Part shown: piece by piece, positions 42,419 through 51,379 of the stretch
How the letters are laid out: each line of letters begins with the position of its first letter
Numbering within the stretch: position 1 is the first letter of the stretch
DNA from: Sulfoacidibacillus thermotolerans
GTDB lineage: Bacteria; Bacillota; Bacilli; Alicyclobacillales; SLC66
DNA: 64,000 nt
Assembly (NCBI RefSeq): GCF_003144315.1
Contig: NZ_MPDK01000006.1
Span: forward strand, 62,001 to 126,000
Direction of reading: 5' to 3'
Translations under genes and position numbers: made by a program
The notes under the pieces: generated by a model
The model's database searches: none
What the model was told of the DNA's origin: nothing
What the model saw: the letters and a program-made list of their open reading frames with translations, nothing else

Positions 42419-43246
42419 CTAAGGCAAAGAGGCGGCATCCTGTTGTACATATACGTATTGCTCAAGAAATTTTGCAATTCCTTCGCGATCACATGAATCT
42501 GTCACAAAATCTGCAATGCTTTTCACTGCATCGCGCGCATTCCCCATCGCTACGCTTTTCCCAGCAAAAAGCAACATGTCGATATCATTCATTTCATCGC
42601 CAAACGCAATGATCTGCTCAGGTTCATAACCCAGCTGGTCGGCCACGTATGCGACTCCCCTTGCTTTTGAGGCCGCTTTATTTAAAATTTCAATCGTCCT
42701 TTGTGGATCTCCCCATTCGCGAATTGTGAGTGCTTCCCCAAATCTTTTCCGTAGTTCCCTTACCAAGACATCAACAGTAGACAGCTTCGGATAGACGGCA
42801 AAACTCGTAACATCCTCGCGAATCGCATAGCGCAAATCGCCAACCGCAACGGCAGAGAAACTCTCCACGGATAGCGCTAGGTTGATTGGGCCATACTTGT
42901 GCAAATAAAATTGCTCCCCTACTTCTGCCAACACGTTCTCTATTCCGATCTCATAACAGACGCCAAGTGCCGCTTTCACAGTCTGATAGGGAATCGGAAG
43001 GTGAAGTTCGCCGTATACACCGTGTGGATCATGAACAAATGCGCCATTTAGATTAACAAGGGGAGTACGCAATCCCAATTGGCGATGATAAGAAAGACTC
43101 GTTCGCTTCGGTCTGCCCGTTGCGATGACCACGTCATTTCCTAATTGCATCATACTTTGCAAAACTAACTTTGTACGTTCTGAAATGTGCTTTTGTGTAT
43201 TCAAAAGAGTTCCATCTAGATCAAGTGCAAGTAAATATCGGCTCAC
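42419..43246 (-). CDS. Cof-type HAD-IIB hydrolase
   Basis: A 275-residue haloacid-dehalogenase phosphatase: motif I LDLDGTLLNTQ, motif II ATGRP, motif III lysine near the ASKARG stretch and motif IV GDEMNDIDML. The C2-type cap lies between motifs II and III. These enzymes dephosphorylate sugar phosphates or flavin/pyridoxal phosphates in the cytoplasm; substrate unknown. A short CATCCTG...CAGGATG hairpin between this gene and the Dabb gene may end both. Confidence 0.9.
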   Translation of the reverse strand: MSRYLLALDLDGTLLNTQKHISERTKLVLQSMMQLGNDVVIATGRPKRTSLSYHRQLGLRTPLVNLNGAFVHDPHGVYGELHLPIPYQTVKAALGVCYEIGIENVLAEVGEQFYLHKYGPINLALSVESFSAVAVGDLRYAIREDVTSFAVYPKLSTVDVLVRELRKRFGEALTIREWGDPQRTIEILNKAASKARGVAYVADQLGYEPEQIIAFGDEMNDIDMLLFAGKSVAMGNARDAVKSIADFVTDSCDREGIAKFLEQYVYVQQDAASLP

Positions 43247-43383
43247 CTTGCATCACCTCCCCGAAAGATGCACCAGTTAGGTCTATAAACATACCATATC
43301 TTATAGGAGTTCAACGTACCATGTATCTTTCTTCCAAAAACCGGACATAAAGATACTATCAAGGTTTGGAGGGATTATTCAAA

Positions 43384-44004
43384 ATGGAACTGATGGAAAG
43401 GTGGGCATCGCGATCAGATGCGTGGACACCCGAAGATGATGTCACTTTAGCAGAACTTGTACTCAAACACATTCGAGAAGGCAGCACACAACTCGTTGCC
43501 TTTGATGAAGCGGCCAGCCTGCTTGGGCGGACGTCAGCTGCTTGCGGCTATCGCTGGAATGGAGTCGTTCGGCGTCATTATGAAGACGCAATTCGCGAAG
43601 CCAAGCAAATTCGCAGACGCACACTCGAAGATCGACGCAATCGACGGCCTACTCGCACACAAATCACACTTGGCACTGGTGAGGAACACGAATTTACATT
43701 AGATCTCTTAATCCGCGGACTGCGTGATTTTGAACGCCGTTACCACGAATTACAAGATACGATTGTAGCCTTGACAGAACAAAAGCGCGCACTCGAAGAA
43801 CAATTGGAGCAATCGCGGCACAAAACCATTCGGGAACATGTCTCGATCCCTGCAACACCAGAACAAATTGAGGAAGATTCACGCATGCTTCTCGCGATTA
43901 TGGAACGCGCGCGAAAGCTGATTGAAGCGGAAAGTGATTTGCCAAAAGCACGCTTTCGCATGGACGCTGACGGCAATGTAGAGCGCATTTCACAACAAGA
44001 ATGA
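43384..44004 (+). CDS. RsfA-family prespore transcription factor
   Basis: A 206-residue protein with an N-terminal Myb/SANT-like DNA-binding domain typical of RsfA/YlbO: WTPEDDVTLAELVLKHIREG, then FDEAASLLGRTSAACGYRWN. A coiled coil follows at about residues 110-150 (FERRYHELQDTIVALTEQKR). RsfA modulates sigma-F genes in the B. subtilis forespore. ATG 43384 has GGAGGGATT upstream; the longer TTG frame runs through that site. The exact paralogue (RsfA or YlbO) is not resolvable. Confidence 0.88.
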   Translation: MELMERWASRSDAWTPEDDVTLAELVLKHIREGSTQLVAFDEAASLLGRTSAACGYRWNGVVRRHYEDAIREAKQIRRRTLEDRRNRRPTRTQITLGTGEEHEFTLDLLIRGLRDFERRYHELQDTIVALTEQKRALEEQLEQSRHKTIREHVSIPATPEQIEEDSRMLLAIMERARKLIEAESDLPKARFRMDADGNVERISQQE

Positions 44005-44018
44005 GGGGCATGCCCCGA

Positions 44019-44585
44019 TTATTGATCGGCGTCGTCAGAAAGTCGCAAATTCTTTCGACGCCATTCACTTCTATTTATAGAAAAGACACCCTTACGCCCT
44101 TGCGCCATTTGTTGTAATTCCCCTAAATCCTCTTGAACACGTAACATGATCTCTTCTGGATAAGCATACTCCACCGCATTGCGCAAAAACTCACTCTGAT
44201 CGACAACGCGCATCGTACCTGTAGCATCGACCAATAAGTCAAGATCCAGGTCAACAAAGCGCACCTCTCGCTGCGTGATGTCAATCTCGGGGGGAGTGCA
44301 GCTATTACAATAATATTCTGTTTTGCCCTCTTTCAGAAGAATCATGACTTGATAAAACTTCGAAGAATAAAAACATGCAATCACATCGTAGGGACTATCC
44401 CACGTAACTCCAGTGGGTTCAAGGACTTTCTCCCCCGCCGGGATCCACATCGCAAAAGTCAACGCATCACCTCTCTGCTCTTCTTGCTGAGTTTGTAATG
44501 GATAGGCGCAAGTCCATAAACGGTGAAAACTGCCATCATATTTGATGCTACGAATACGCCAGCAAAGTTCGCGCTCCACCTTCAC
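44019..44585 (-). CDS. DUF402 domain protein
   Basis: A 188-residue protein with the DUF402 fold: RSIKYDGSFHRLW, a central YCNSCTPPEID and the acidic VRFVDLDLDLLVDATG, followed by FLRNAVEYAYPEEI. Relatives include nucleoside di/triphosphatases of the YgaC/Ntdp group, where the D-rich stretch binds metal. GTG 44585 has GAGGAGGAACG before it, so the longer frame to 44618 is rejected. It is convergent with the rsfA-like gene and follows the AI-2E-type gene on its strand. Confidence 0.8.
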   Translation of the reverse strand: MKVERELCWRIRSIKYDGSFHRLWTCAYPLQTQQEEQRGDALTFAMWIPAGEKVLEPTGVTWDSPYDVIACFYSSKFYQVMILLKEGKTEYYCNSCTPPEIDITQREVRFVDLDLDLLVDATGTMRVVDQSEFLRNAVEYAYPEEIMLRVQEDLGELQQMAQGRKGVFSINRSEWRRKNLRLSDDADQ

Positions 44586-44636
44586 CGTTCCTCCTCGCAC
44601 TGGACACTGCGCAATCAACGCGAAAAACGCTACTCT

Positions 44637-45761
44637 TTATTTGTGCTCATGCTCTCCCCACCGCAAAGAAGCACCTACCCAGCGTTGCGGCAGAAAATCG
44701 CGAAACATATGCGCGCGTAACAGAGAGCGAATGGCAATGAATGCAATCGGTCCTACTAAAAGTCCTAAAAAACCAATACTCGTAAGCCCTACATACATTC
44801 CAAAAAGTGTAGCAAATGTCCCAAGCCCCATGTTTGACGCGAGGATTTTTGGTTCAATACTATGGCGAATAAGAGAGGCGATCGCTTGGAGTAAAACGAC
44901 TTTCATAGCGATCACGAAGTGCCCTAGCGCAAAAGCTCCGATTGCCCAAGGAAGAGTGATTACGCCTGATCCAAGGATAGGCACCCAACCAGTAAAGCCA
45001 ATCGCAATCCCAAGAATCAATGCATAGCGAATATGCATGAGGGTTAACCCAATCACACAAATCACGCTTGTGACTGCAATTAAGACAAGCTGAGCGCGCA
45101 GCAATCCAGCCATCGCTCTGCCAACGTCTCCTGCTACACCTTCAAGTTTTATTCCCCACCCGGGAGGTAGGAGAATGCGCAGTCCGTGAATCAGTTGGGT
45201 CCGCTCTGCCATAAAAAAATAGGCCGCTACAACGGAGATCACGATAATAAACACAAGATCTGGTAAAAGAGCTGCGCCACTAATTAACGCACTCAATGCT
45301 GTCAATGCAAGCGCTCGGCTTTGTTCAATGAGTGAAGCGACGGAAGCTTGCATCGCACTAACCATTTTTGCAGGCAGATGTGCATAAACGATCGCACTCT
45401 TGTCAATCACTTGTTCAACCCAAGTTCTCCACGACAGAAAATACTGTGGAATCGCTTGCGAAAGGCTAGTGGCTTCCTCTGCCCCTTGCACAATGAGAAA
45501 AAGCAGCAACAAAACGAGTCCTCCGAGAACCACAACCAATGTAAGTACAATCGCAACTTTACGTGGAATTCCCTGATGTTCAAGGAAACGAGCGATCGGC
45601 AACAACAAGATGGCAATCAAAAAGCCAATGACAAACGGCGCAATATAACTTAGCACTCGCAAAAAAATGAAGGTGCTGACAGCTAGAAATACGAGCAGCA
45701 CCGCTACTTCGAGCACATGAGTCAGATAGATCCGCAATTCTTTGCGCGGGGGTGTGGACAT
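44637..45761 (-). CDS. AI-2E family membrane protein (YtvI-like)
   Basis: A 374-residue protein with seven to eight hydrophobic helices of the AI-2E transporter (PerM) family: the opening helix pair to YIAPFVIGFLIAILLLPIARF, the central extramembrane helix region, and the conserved C-terminal FTGWVPILGSGVITLPWAI and GLLVGPIAFIAIRSLL. YtvI of B. subtilis is a sporulation membrane protein of this family; other members export ions or signal molecules. It is likely cotranscribed with the downstream DUF402 gene. Confidence 0.83.
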   Translation of the reverse strand: MSTPPRKELRIYLTHVLEVAVLLVFLAVSTFIFLRVLSYIAPFVIGFLIAILLLPIARFLEHQGIPRKVAIVLTLVVVLGGLVLLLLFLIVQGAEEATSLSQAIPQYFLSWRTWVEQVIDKSAIVYAHLPAKMVSAMQASVASLIEQSRALALTALSALISGAALLPDLVFIIVISVVAAYFFMAERTQLIHGLRILLPPGWGIKLEGVAGDVGRAMAGLLRAQLVLIAVTSVICVIGLTLMHIRYALILGIAIGFTGWVPILGSGVITLPWAIGAFALGHFVIAMKVVLLQAIASLIRHSIEPKILASNMGLGTFATLFGMYVGLTSIGFLGLLVGPIAFIAIRSLLRAHMFRDFLPQRWVGASLRWGEHEHK

Positions 45762-45775
45762 CCATTGATTCTCCT

Positions 45776-47235
45776 CTAACGCGGCAGTTCAATTGTGAAA
45801 CGCGCGCCATATTCATCCGCATTTTCAGCGTAAATCTTTCCATGATGTTTTTCAACAATCGCCTTGGCAATGGAGAGTCCCAGCCCAGTGTCGCCTTTTG
45901 CCCCATGAAAAAAACGTTCAAATACGCGCGCCGACTCACCAATTGCAAGCCCATCCCCATCATCTTCGACAAGTATGATATTGCATTCCTGAATGATCAG
46001 TCGAATAAACACTTGGCGTTTCGAGTGGCGAATTGCATTGCTGACTAAATTAATCAGTGCTTGTACCATTTTATCCCGATCAACATACGCTAAGGCGGGT
46101 TGTTCGGGGATATCACACAATAATCGAACGCCTTTGTCTTTCGCTAAAGGATGAATACGCTCAATCGTCTGATAAATTAAATTGGCTAAATCCATGCGAG
46201 AAAACGTGTAAACCTCTTCCAATGTCTCCAATTTAGATAAATAAATCAGTTGATCCACAATATTCTTCAAGCGCACACTTTCAGAAGCTACAATCTCGAG
46301 AATACGCGGAGTTTCCGTAGGGGCAAACACACCATCACGCAATCCTTCCGCGTATCCGCGAATCGCCATGAGAGGTGTTTTTAACTCGTGCGAAGCATTT
46401 TGTAAAAAACGCTTTTGCCCTTCGTCAAACGCTTGTAATGAGCGTACCATACGATCGAATGCCGTCGCGATTTCCTCAAGTTCATCCCCCGTTTGAACTG
46501 CAATTTCCGCACGAAAATCACGATTTTCAACACGTTTAATTGCTGCTTTAAGTTGGCCAAACGGGTGCAGAATGCGGCGCATCATGACAAGTCCGACAAT
46601 AGCCGCAACCAAACTCGATATGATCAATCCTTTTGCAACTGCCAACCAAATTTGTGAAGTAATTCTTTGTAAATCAGAAATGCGGGCAAACAATACGATC
46701 ACTTTCGTCTTATCACTATTTGCCTCTCCCCCACCAGGCAAAGTAATCGTCTGTGGAGCACCAGCTCTTAGCATCTGCGGCACAAAGTTTGCAGTTTGAA
46801 GTTCAAAGGGGATCGCAGCAAATTCGAAAACCGGGTCACCCTTAGGATATGTACCGGTAGCAACTTGACCGTTTAAAGCTCTTGCGATCACATCTGGGAT
46901 TTGATCCAAAAGTGGATAGTCCGCTTTGCTAAACGTGTCCCACAAAATCGTGCCCGATGCATTGACCACAACGTATTCACGAGCGAGGGGATCCTCAACC
47001 GCTACAACTGTCTTAGAATTCTGAATGTCTTGCTGAGAATGGATGGCGAGTTGTGTGAACTCACGGTGCTTTAGATTCGCAATCAAATTGTGTCCATCGC
47101 GAATCAAGCTATTTTTCGTAGATGTAAGTACGTAATTCTCAATCGCTCCATTTGCTAACAATCCATTGAGAGCTAGTCGACAACAATGAGAAGATAAACA
47201 AAGACCACTTTAACCGCTATCGAGGTTTTTATCAC
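45776..47235 (-). CDS. Sensor histidine kinase with probable frameshift in the first membrane helix
   Basis: The open part (from 47161) has a periplasmic sensor region, a second membrane helix (GLIISSLVAAIVGLVMM), HAMP, the phospho-acceptor H-box NASHELKTPLMAIRGY, N-box NLVSNAIRHS, and G boxes DDGDGLAIG and TGLGLSIAKAIVEKH. There is no ribosome site at 47161. A GTG at 47235 overlaps the stop of the response regulator gene, has GAGGAG nine bases ahead, and reads VIKTSIAVKVVFVYLLIVV, a normal first membrane helix, before hitting TAG. One base lost or two gained near 47177-47182 would join it to LALNGLLANGAIENYVL. So the gene is either frameshifted or carries a sequencing error. Confidence 0.75.
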
Positions 47236-47951
47236 ATGGGGTACTCCTCACCTTCGAGTTTGTAGCCAAACCCCCACACCGTGACAATCTCTGCTCGAGA
47301 ATTCGCAGCTGCTAATTTTTTGCGCAATCGTTTGACGAGATCATCGATTGATCGTTCATCGCTGATAAACTCATATCCCCATACTTGCGTTAAAAGTTGT
47401 TCACGAGTAAACGCCTGAGACTTATGTCGGATGAAATGAGCAAGTAATTCATACTCTTTTGTCGTCAGTGGCAGGTCGTTCGTTCCGCTCACGATGCGAT
47501 GTTCACTATCGCGCAAAATAAGGCTGCCACACGCAGGCAAAGAAGTTTGCTGTTCAGCATCCAGAAACTGAGCACTCGGCGGTCGTATGCGTCGAAACAC
47601 TGTTCGCACACGTGCAACTAACTCGCGCGGAGAGAATGGTTTTGCCAAATAATCATCAGACCCAAGTTCTAAGCCAAGAATGCGATCTACTTCTTCATCG
47701 CGTGCAGAAACCATGATAATAGGTAGATCACTGCGAGCGCGAATCCACTTACAAAATTCATACCCATCCATACCCGGTAACATCACATCTAAGATCACCA
47801 TATTTGGCAATTGCGCTTCCATTGCAGCAACAGCTTCTTCTGCACCCGAAAAGATTTTTACAGAAAACCCCTCGCGAATCAGGTAGCGATCTACAACCAT
47901 TTGCACATTCTCATCATCATCGACCACGTAGATCAGCTTACGCGGTTCCAT
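47232..47951 (-). CDS. OmpR/PhoB-family response regulator
   Basis: A 239-residue regulator: receiver domain with DDDE, phospho-acceptor in VILDVMLPGMDGYEF, and K in LAKPFSPRELVARV; then a winged helix with LTTKEYELLAHFIRHKSQAF and DLVKRLRKKLAAA, ending VTVWGFGYKLE. The ATG at 47951 follows GGGGAGGCAGGCCGCCG; the longer frame to 47984 is not needed. It overlaps the kinase start by 4 bp, so these form one two-component system. Target genes are unknown. Confidence 0.93.
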   Translation of the reverse strand: MEPRKLIYVVDDDENVQMVVDRYLIREGFSVKIFSGAEEAVAAMEAQLPNMVILDVMLPGMDGYEFCKWIRARSDLPIIMVSARDEEVDRILGLELGSDDYLAKPFSPRELVARVRTVFRRIRPPSAQFLDAEQQTSLPACGSLILRDSEHRIVSGTNDLPLTTKEYELLAHFIRHKSQAFTREQLLTQVWGYEFISDERSIDDLVKRLRKKLAAANSRAEIVTVWGFGYKLEGEEYPM

Positions 47952-48005
47952 CGGCGGCCTGCCTCCCCGCAGCGAGCACTTCATTCGAGTGATTATTCAT
48001 TCATG

Positions 48006-48188
48006 TTATTGCATCCGTACTACCTTCGCTTTAATCACAAAGCCCAAAGCAGCTAGAACACAGCCTATTCCGACCACCAATAACCCATAGGTCATTTGTG
48101 TTCCCATCAAAATAGCTCCCCCTGCAAGAACGGCCATAACGAATAAAGAGAAGATGAAAAAACCAATTTTAGCACGCTTATTCAACAT
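48006..48188 (-). CDS. Small membrane protein (DUF5325/YlaF-like)
   Basis: A 60-residue protein with two hydrophobic helices (IGFFIFSLFVMAVLAGGAIL and GLLVVGIGCVLAALGFVIKA) and a basic start and end. GGAGTGATAA precedes the ATG, which overlaps the end of the FadR-type regulator gene by 11 bp, indicating coupling. The size and pattern resemble YlaF-type proteins of Bacilli, whose role is unknown; assignment tentative. Confidence 0.65.
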   Translation of the reverse strand: MLNKRAKIGFFIFSLFVMAVLAGGAILMGTQMTYGLLVVGIGCVLAALGFVIKAKVVRMQ

Positions 48189-48924
48189 TTATCACTCCAT
48201 CGGATTCGATTTGATGTGCGATCGGAACTTGGCGCAATTGTGCCACGCGATCCTGCAACGTTCGTCGATACAATTCGATCTGGCGCGCTGCCGCCTCGGC
48301 ATCCATATTTAAAATACTTCCATAGAGTGCACGATGCATTCCGATCATGAGATCATGCAACTGAATTTCTTTCCCTAGAAGAAGCAATACACTCGATAGC
48401 GGATGGTATAAGATACGTAACAAATTGCTGGCCATCGCATTTCCGCTCGCATCGACCATGCCCATGTGAAACATGCGTTCTCCTTCAACAACCAATTCAG
48501 GATTCCCGCGTCCAGACTCCATATAGAAGAGTGCCTCTGCTAAGTATGAACAGTCGTTTTCCGATCTGCGCTGCGCTGCAGAGGCGGCAATCCCTTGTTC
48601 TAACCACAGCCCTACCTCAAGCAACGCACGCAAATCAGACTGTCCTAACAGTAACGCCGCGTGTACTGGGCGCAAAACCGTATCAAGAGTAAGCATCTTT
48701 ACATAAGTGCCATCCCCATGACGCAACTCAAGAACCCCAGCGCCAACCATCAAACTGCAGGCTTCGCGTATTACCGCTTTTGACACGCCAAAACGCGTGG
48801 CGAGATGGGAAAGCGGAGGTAGTTTTTGCCCCGATGTCCATTCGCCACGCATAATCGCCGCCTCAAGCTGTTCCGCCACTTCGCGATACAGCACTTTCCC
48901 CGTCAGTTCTTTGTTTTTACTCAT
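48178..48924 (-). CDS. FadR-type GntR transcriptional regulator
   Basis: A 248-residue GntR regulator: N-terminal winged helix (YREVAEQLEAAIMRGEWTSG, then LATRFGVSKAVIREACSLM and HGDGTYV) and an FCD-type helical effector domain with acidic/histidine residues that may bind metal and an organic acid (FHMGMVDASGNAMASNLLRI). The target is unknown: neighbours are a Bax-inhibitor-like gene 7 bp upstream and a small membrane gene downstream. Confidence 0.9.
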   Translation of the reverse strand: MSKNKELTGKVLYREVAEQLEAAIMRGEWTSGQKLPPLSHLATRFGVSKAVIREACSLMVGAGVLELRHGDGTYVKMLTLDTVLRPVHAALLLGQSDLRALLEVGLWLEQGIAASAAQRRSENDCSYLAEALFYMESGRGNPELVVEGERMFHMGMVDASGNAMASNLLRILYHPLSSVLLLLGKEIQLHDLMIGMHRALYGSILNMDAEAAARQIELYRRTLQDRVAQLRQVPIAHQIESDGVINVE

Positions 48925-48931
48925 TCGAGCT

Positions 48932-49582
48932 CTAGTCTCTGCTTGAACGAGCGTTTAGCCCGAATAAGCGCAAGATGAAGAGGAATAGATTCACAAAATC
49001 CAAATACAACTGAAGTACAACAAGTGGGACTTGATCAACCGTGACCCCATAACGAGTCAGCCTGTTTACGTCAAAGAGCATGTAGCCGACGAAAACAGCA
49101 ATTCCTAGATAGGTATAGCCAAAAGAAAAGCCCGTAGAAAATGGCACAAAAATATTTACCAAGGAAAGGCCTACAAGAACCAAAATCCCTGCAAACAAAA
49201 ACTGTCCAAGCCAACTAAAATCCATCGATTTGCGCGATGCCACAAATGCTGTGACGCCAAACGTAGCCGCAGTGATTAAGAAAGCTTCTTGAACAATCCG
49301 CACACCGAGCATTTGCGTATAAGCAAAAAGCACTGGCGTTAATGTCATTCCTGAAATAAATGTAAAAGCGAGGACAAACCCCCATCCTGCCACTTGCCTC
49401 CGCCTAACCATAGACGCCGCAAACAGCATCACAAACTCAATGATGACAAGCGGCATAAAAAAGCCGGCAGGTACAAACTGACCAACGTAAGTTCCGACGC
49501 TGGCAGACAACAATGTGGCAAACAAACCAAGTAAAACACGGCTCTTTACAAACCGAGCCTCAACATTCGGATACCCATACAT
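48932..49582 (-). CDS. Bax inhibitor-1/YccA family membrane protein
   Basis: A 216-residue protein with seven hydrophobic helices of the BI-1 (TMBIM/YetJ) family, which act as pH-sensitive calcium leak channels in membranes (known for B. subtilis YetJ). The C-terminal YDVNRLTRYG-type motif is present as FDVNRLTRYG, and TM7 contains LQLYLDFVNLFLFILRLFG. AGGAGGGAAGCAACT precedes the ATG. A good promoter with a palindrome at its -35 box is located upstream (49624-49652). It is followed by the FadR-type gene. Confidence 0.9.
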   Translation of the reverse strand: MYGYPNVEARFVKSRVLLGLFATLLSASVGTYVGQFVPAGFFMPLVIIEFVMLFAASMVRRRQVAGWGFVLAFTFISGMTLTPVLFAYTQMLGVRIVQEAFLITAATFGVTAFVASRKSMDFSWLGQFLFAGILVLVGLSLVNIFVPFSTGFSFGYTYLGIAVFVGYMLFDVNRLTRYGVTVDQVPLVVLQLYLDFVNLFLFILRLFGLNARSSRD

Positions 49583-49623
49583 AGTTGCTTCCCTCCTTTA
49601 TCATGCCATGCCGTCCAAATTAC

Positions 49624-49652
49624 ATTGTACATCGTTTGTGACAGCATGTCAC
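49624..49652 (-). promoter_or_regulatory. Promoter with overlapping palindrome for the Bax-inhibitor-like gene
   Basis: On the minus strand GTGACA (-35) and TACAAT (-10) are 17 bases apart, each 5 of 6 to the sigma-A consensus. The perfect palindrome GTGACATGCTGTCAC (49638-49652) contains the -35 box, a natural place for a repressor. Its size resembles a small dimer operator; the regulator is not known. Confidence 0.6.
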
Positions 49653-49682
49653 TTCCCGTTTTACAGTTTACCCAATAACTGT

Positions 49683-49988
49683 TTAACAACCACTGTCTCC
49701 AATGCCTTGACTGTAAATGGAGAAGCTGTCCTCATACTCATCATATTCAACAATCAAAGGTTCTTGCGCAAGAGATGCCGTAAATGGATCAAGAATAACG
49801 GGCACGCCGTGGACTTCAATGACTACATCTCGTTCCGATCGCTCATCCAGAGCCATCATAAAACGCACCCCGCCTCAGCCAGGAGCAGCAGAGATACGAA
49901 TGTCATACGATTCGGCGTTTTCTTCACGGCGTATTTCGAGGATTCGCTGGGCCACCTTTTCATCCATGATGACTTTCGCTTCTAACAT
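49683..49988 (-). CDS. HesB-like protein with in-frame TGA (candidate selenoprotein)
   Basis: A 101-residue HesB/IscA-like protein if TGA codon 38 (49875-49877) is read as selenocysteine: the context is ISAAPG-U-GGVRFMMALDE, where relatives carry cysteine in G-C-GG-x-R-F. The frame continues to a normal C-terminus (GIGDSGC). HesB-like selenoproteins are a described bacterial family. A hairpin suitable as SECIS lies 18-38 bases after the TGA with GG in its loop. ATG 49988 starts 4 bases after the mutY stop, with GGCGGTGA ahead, so the genes are coupled. The alternative is a nonsense mutation. No selA/B/C/D gene is in the window to support decoding. Confidence 0.72.
49837..49857 (-). promoter_or_regulatory. 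Candidate bacterial SECIS hairpin
   Basis: In the mRNA GAU/AUC and GCUC/GAGC stems (separated by one G-G mismatch) close a five-base loop UGGAU. The loop GG is 27-28 nucleotides after the UGA, within the 16-37 range typical for SelB-bound bacterial SECIS elements. Hand-folded only. Confidence 0.55.
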
Positions 49989-49992
49989 GTTG

Positions 49993-51087
49993 TCACCGCC
50001 TTTCTGACATTCCCTCTACTTTTACATCCATCCACATTTTATTAAATACCTGTCCAAATGTATATCGCTCTCGTTGTTCTGCGCTGACCCACTGATAAGG
50101 CGCCTCGAGTACTAACCCCTCAGTTGCTTTGAACACATATAGTGATAAATTCCAGATGACATGAGAAAATAGGTGTACATATTTACGTATAAAAGTGATT
50201 TCTTGGGGTACATATCCGACAATCTCCCGAGCCAACATTCCGATCTGGCGCAAATCGCTCGCATCTACTTCTAAAGCAACGGCACTTGACATGAGCACAT
50301 GGGGAAATTCCCACAAATTAGCCAATAGCCCTTGTTGCGGACGCTTCCTTATCAAGAATTCACCACTTTGACTTTCAATCAGAAAGACTGCGCGTTCCTC
50401 TATACGCTGTGGTTTTTTACCTTTCTTATAGGGCAGTTCATTTTGTCGACCCGTCGCTCGCGCTTTACAGTATATTGTAAGAGGACACTCTACACACTTG
50501 GGTGTACGTGGAACACATATCCTTGCGCCTAGCTCCATGAGCGCTTGATTAAAGTCGCCTGGACAATCACGAGGGATGAGTTCAGTCACGATCGCCTCTA
50601 CACGTGTTCTTGTACGTGCACTCGCCACATCCTCTTCAAGTGCGAAGACGCGCGCCATCACACGCAAAACATTGCCATCGACTGCCGGAAGAGGAACCCC
50701 ATAGGCAATCGAGAGCACAGCTCCTACAGTATACGGCCCTACTCCTGGAAGTGCGCGCATCTGCTCATAACTGCGCGGTATTTCCCCTCCATACTTGGAG
50801 GCGACTTCCTTTACAGCCAAGTGTAGATTGCGTACGCGTGAGTAATAACCAAGTCCCTCCCAATTCTTGACCACTTCTTGTTCATCTGCTGCAGCAAGCG
50901 CATCAATTGAGGGATAACGCGTTATAAATCGCTCAAAATATGGTACTACCGTCTCCACTCGTGTTTGTTGCAACATCACTTCTGACACCCAGATTGCATA
51001 CGGGTCTTTGCTTCTGCGCCAAGGCAAATCCCGCTGAACCGTGCGATACCATTGGACTAACGCCGATGCGAACTCTTGCTTTGCCAT
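49993..51087 (-). CDS. mutY: A/G-specific adenine glycosylase MutY
   Basis: A 364-residue glycosylase that removes adenine mispaired with 8-oxoguanine. N-terminal domain: LPWRRSKDPYAIWVSEVMLQ with the catalytic glutamate, the helix-hairpin-helix LPGVGPYTVGAVLSIA, the aspartate in PAVDGNVLRVMAR and the [4Fe-4S] cysteines (C-6-C-2-C-5-C) in CVPRTPKCVECPLTIYC. The C-terminal NUDIX-like domain recognises 8-oxoguanine (FLIRKRPQQGLLANLWEFP). It is coupled to the HesB-like gene 4 bp downstream. Confidence 0.95.
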   Translation of the reverse strand: MAKQEFASALVQWYRTVQRDLPWRRSKDPYAIWVSEVMLQQTRVETVVPYFERFITRYPSIDALAAADEQEVVKNWEGLGYYSRVRNLHLAVKEVASKYGGEIPRSYEQMRALPGVGPYTVGAVLSIAYGVPLPAVDGNVLRVMARVFALEEDVASARTRTRVEAIVTELIPRDCPGDFNQALMELGARICVPRTPKCVECPLTIYCKARATGRQNELPYKKGKKPQRIEERAVFLIESQSGEFLIRKRPQQGLLANLWEFPHVLMSSAVALEVDASDLRQIGMLAREIVGYVPQEITFIRKYVHLFSHVIWNLSLYVFKATEGLVLEAPYQWVSAEQRERYTFGQVFNKMWMDVKVEGMSERR

Positions 51088-51177
51088 CAGATCTCCTCAC
51101 GAACAAATCATATGAAGTATACATTGTCGCCGCATATGTCATACTGGTAAATAGTTCAAAACAGGGGGAATCACTAC

Positions 51178-51357
51178 TTGAATCCATCCACTGATTATCA
51201 AGCTGCGCCGCTTTCCGCGCAGACTCTGTCCACACTTAAAAACATGGAGCAAGATTTGTCGGCGCAAGAAGGACAATCCATTATTCTCGTCGCATACACT
51301 CGCAACTCCTCAAGCACCCGTACCGACTCTTCTACTCCCTCTGCACCTTCACATTAG
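51178..51357 (+). CDS. Small acidic/serine-rich protein divergent from mutY
   Basis: A 59-residue protein from a TTG start with CAGGGGGAA nine bases upstream. It reads MNPSTDYQAAPLSAQTLSTL at the start, then a middle IILVAYTRNSS and ends in a serine/threonine/proline tail. I do not recognise it with confidence. Conserved small genes occur beside mutY in Bacilli (for example the SspE region), but this has no clear SASP pattern. It is divergent from mutY with about 90 bp between starts, and an inverted repeat follows. Confidence 0.55.
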   Translation: MNPSTDYQAAPLSAQTLSTLKNMEQDLSAQEGQSIILVAYTRNSSSTRTDSSTPSAPSH

Positions 51358-51379
51358 ACATCTGTTTTGAGACGATTCC

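Noticed and set aside
49683-49868. The 61-residue frame after the TGA as an independent gene
   Set aside because: Its first codons (MRFMMALDE) are the middle of the HesB fold, and no ribosome site precedes it. It continues the upstream frame through TGA.
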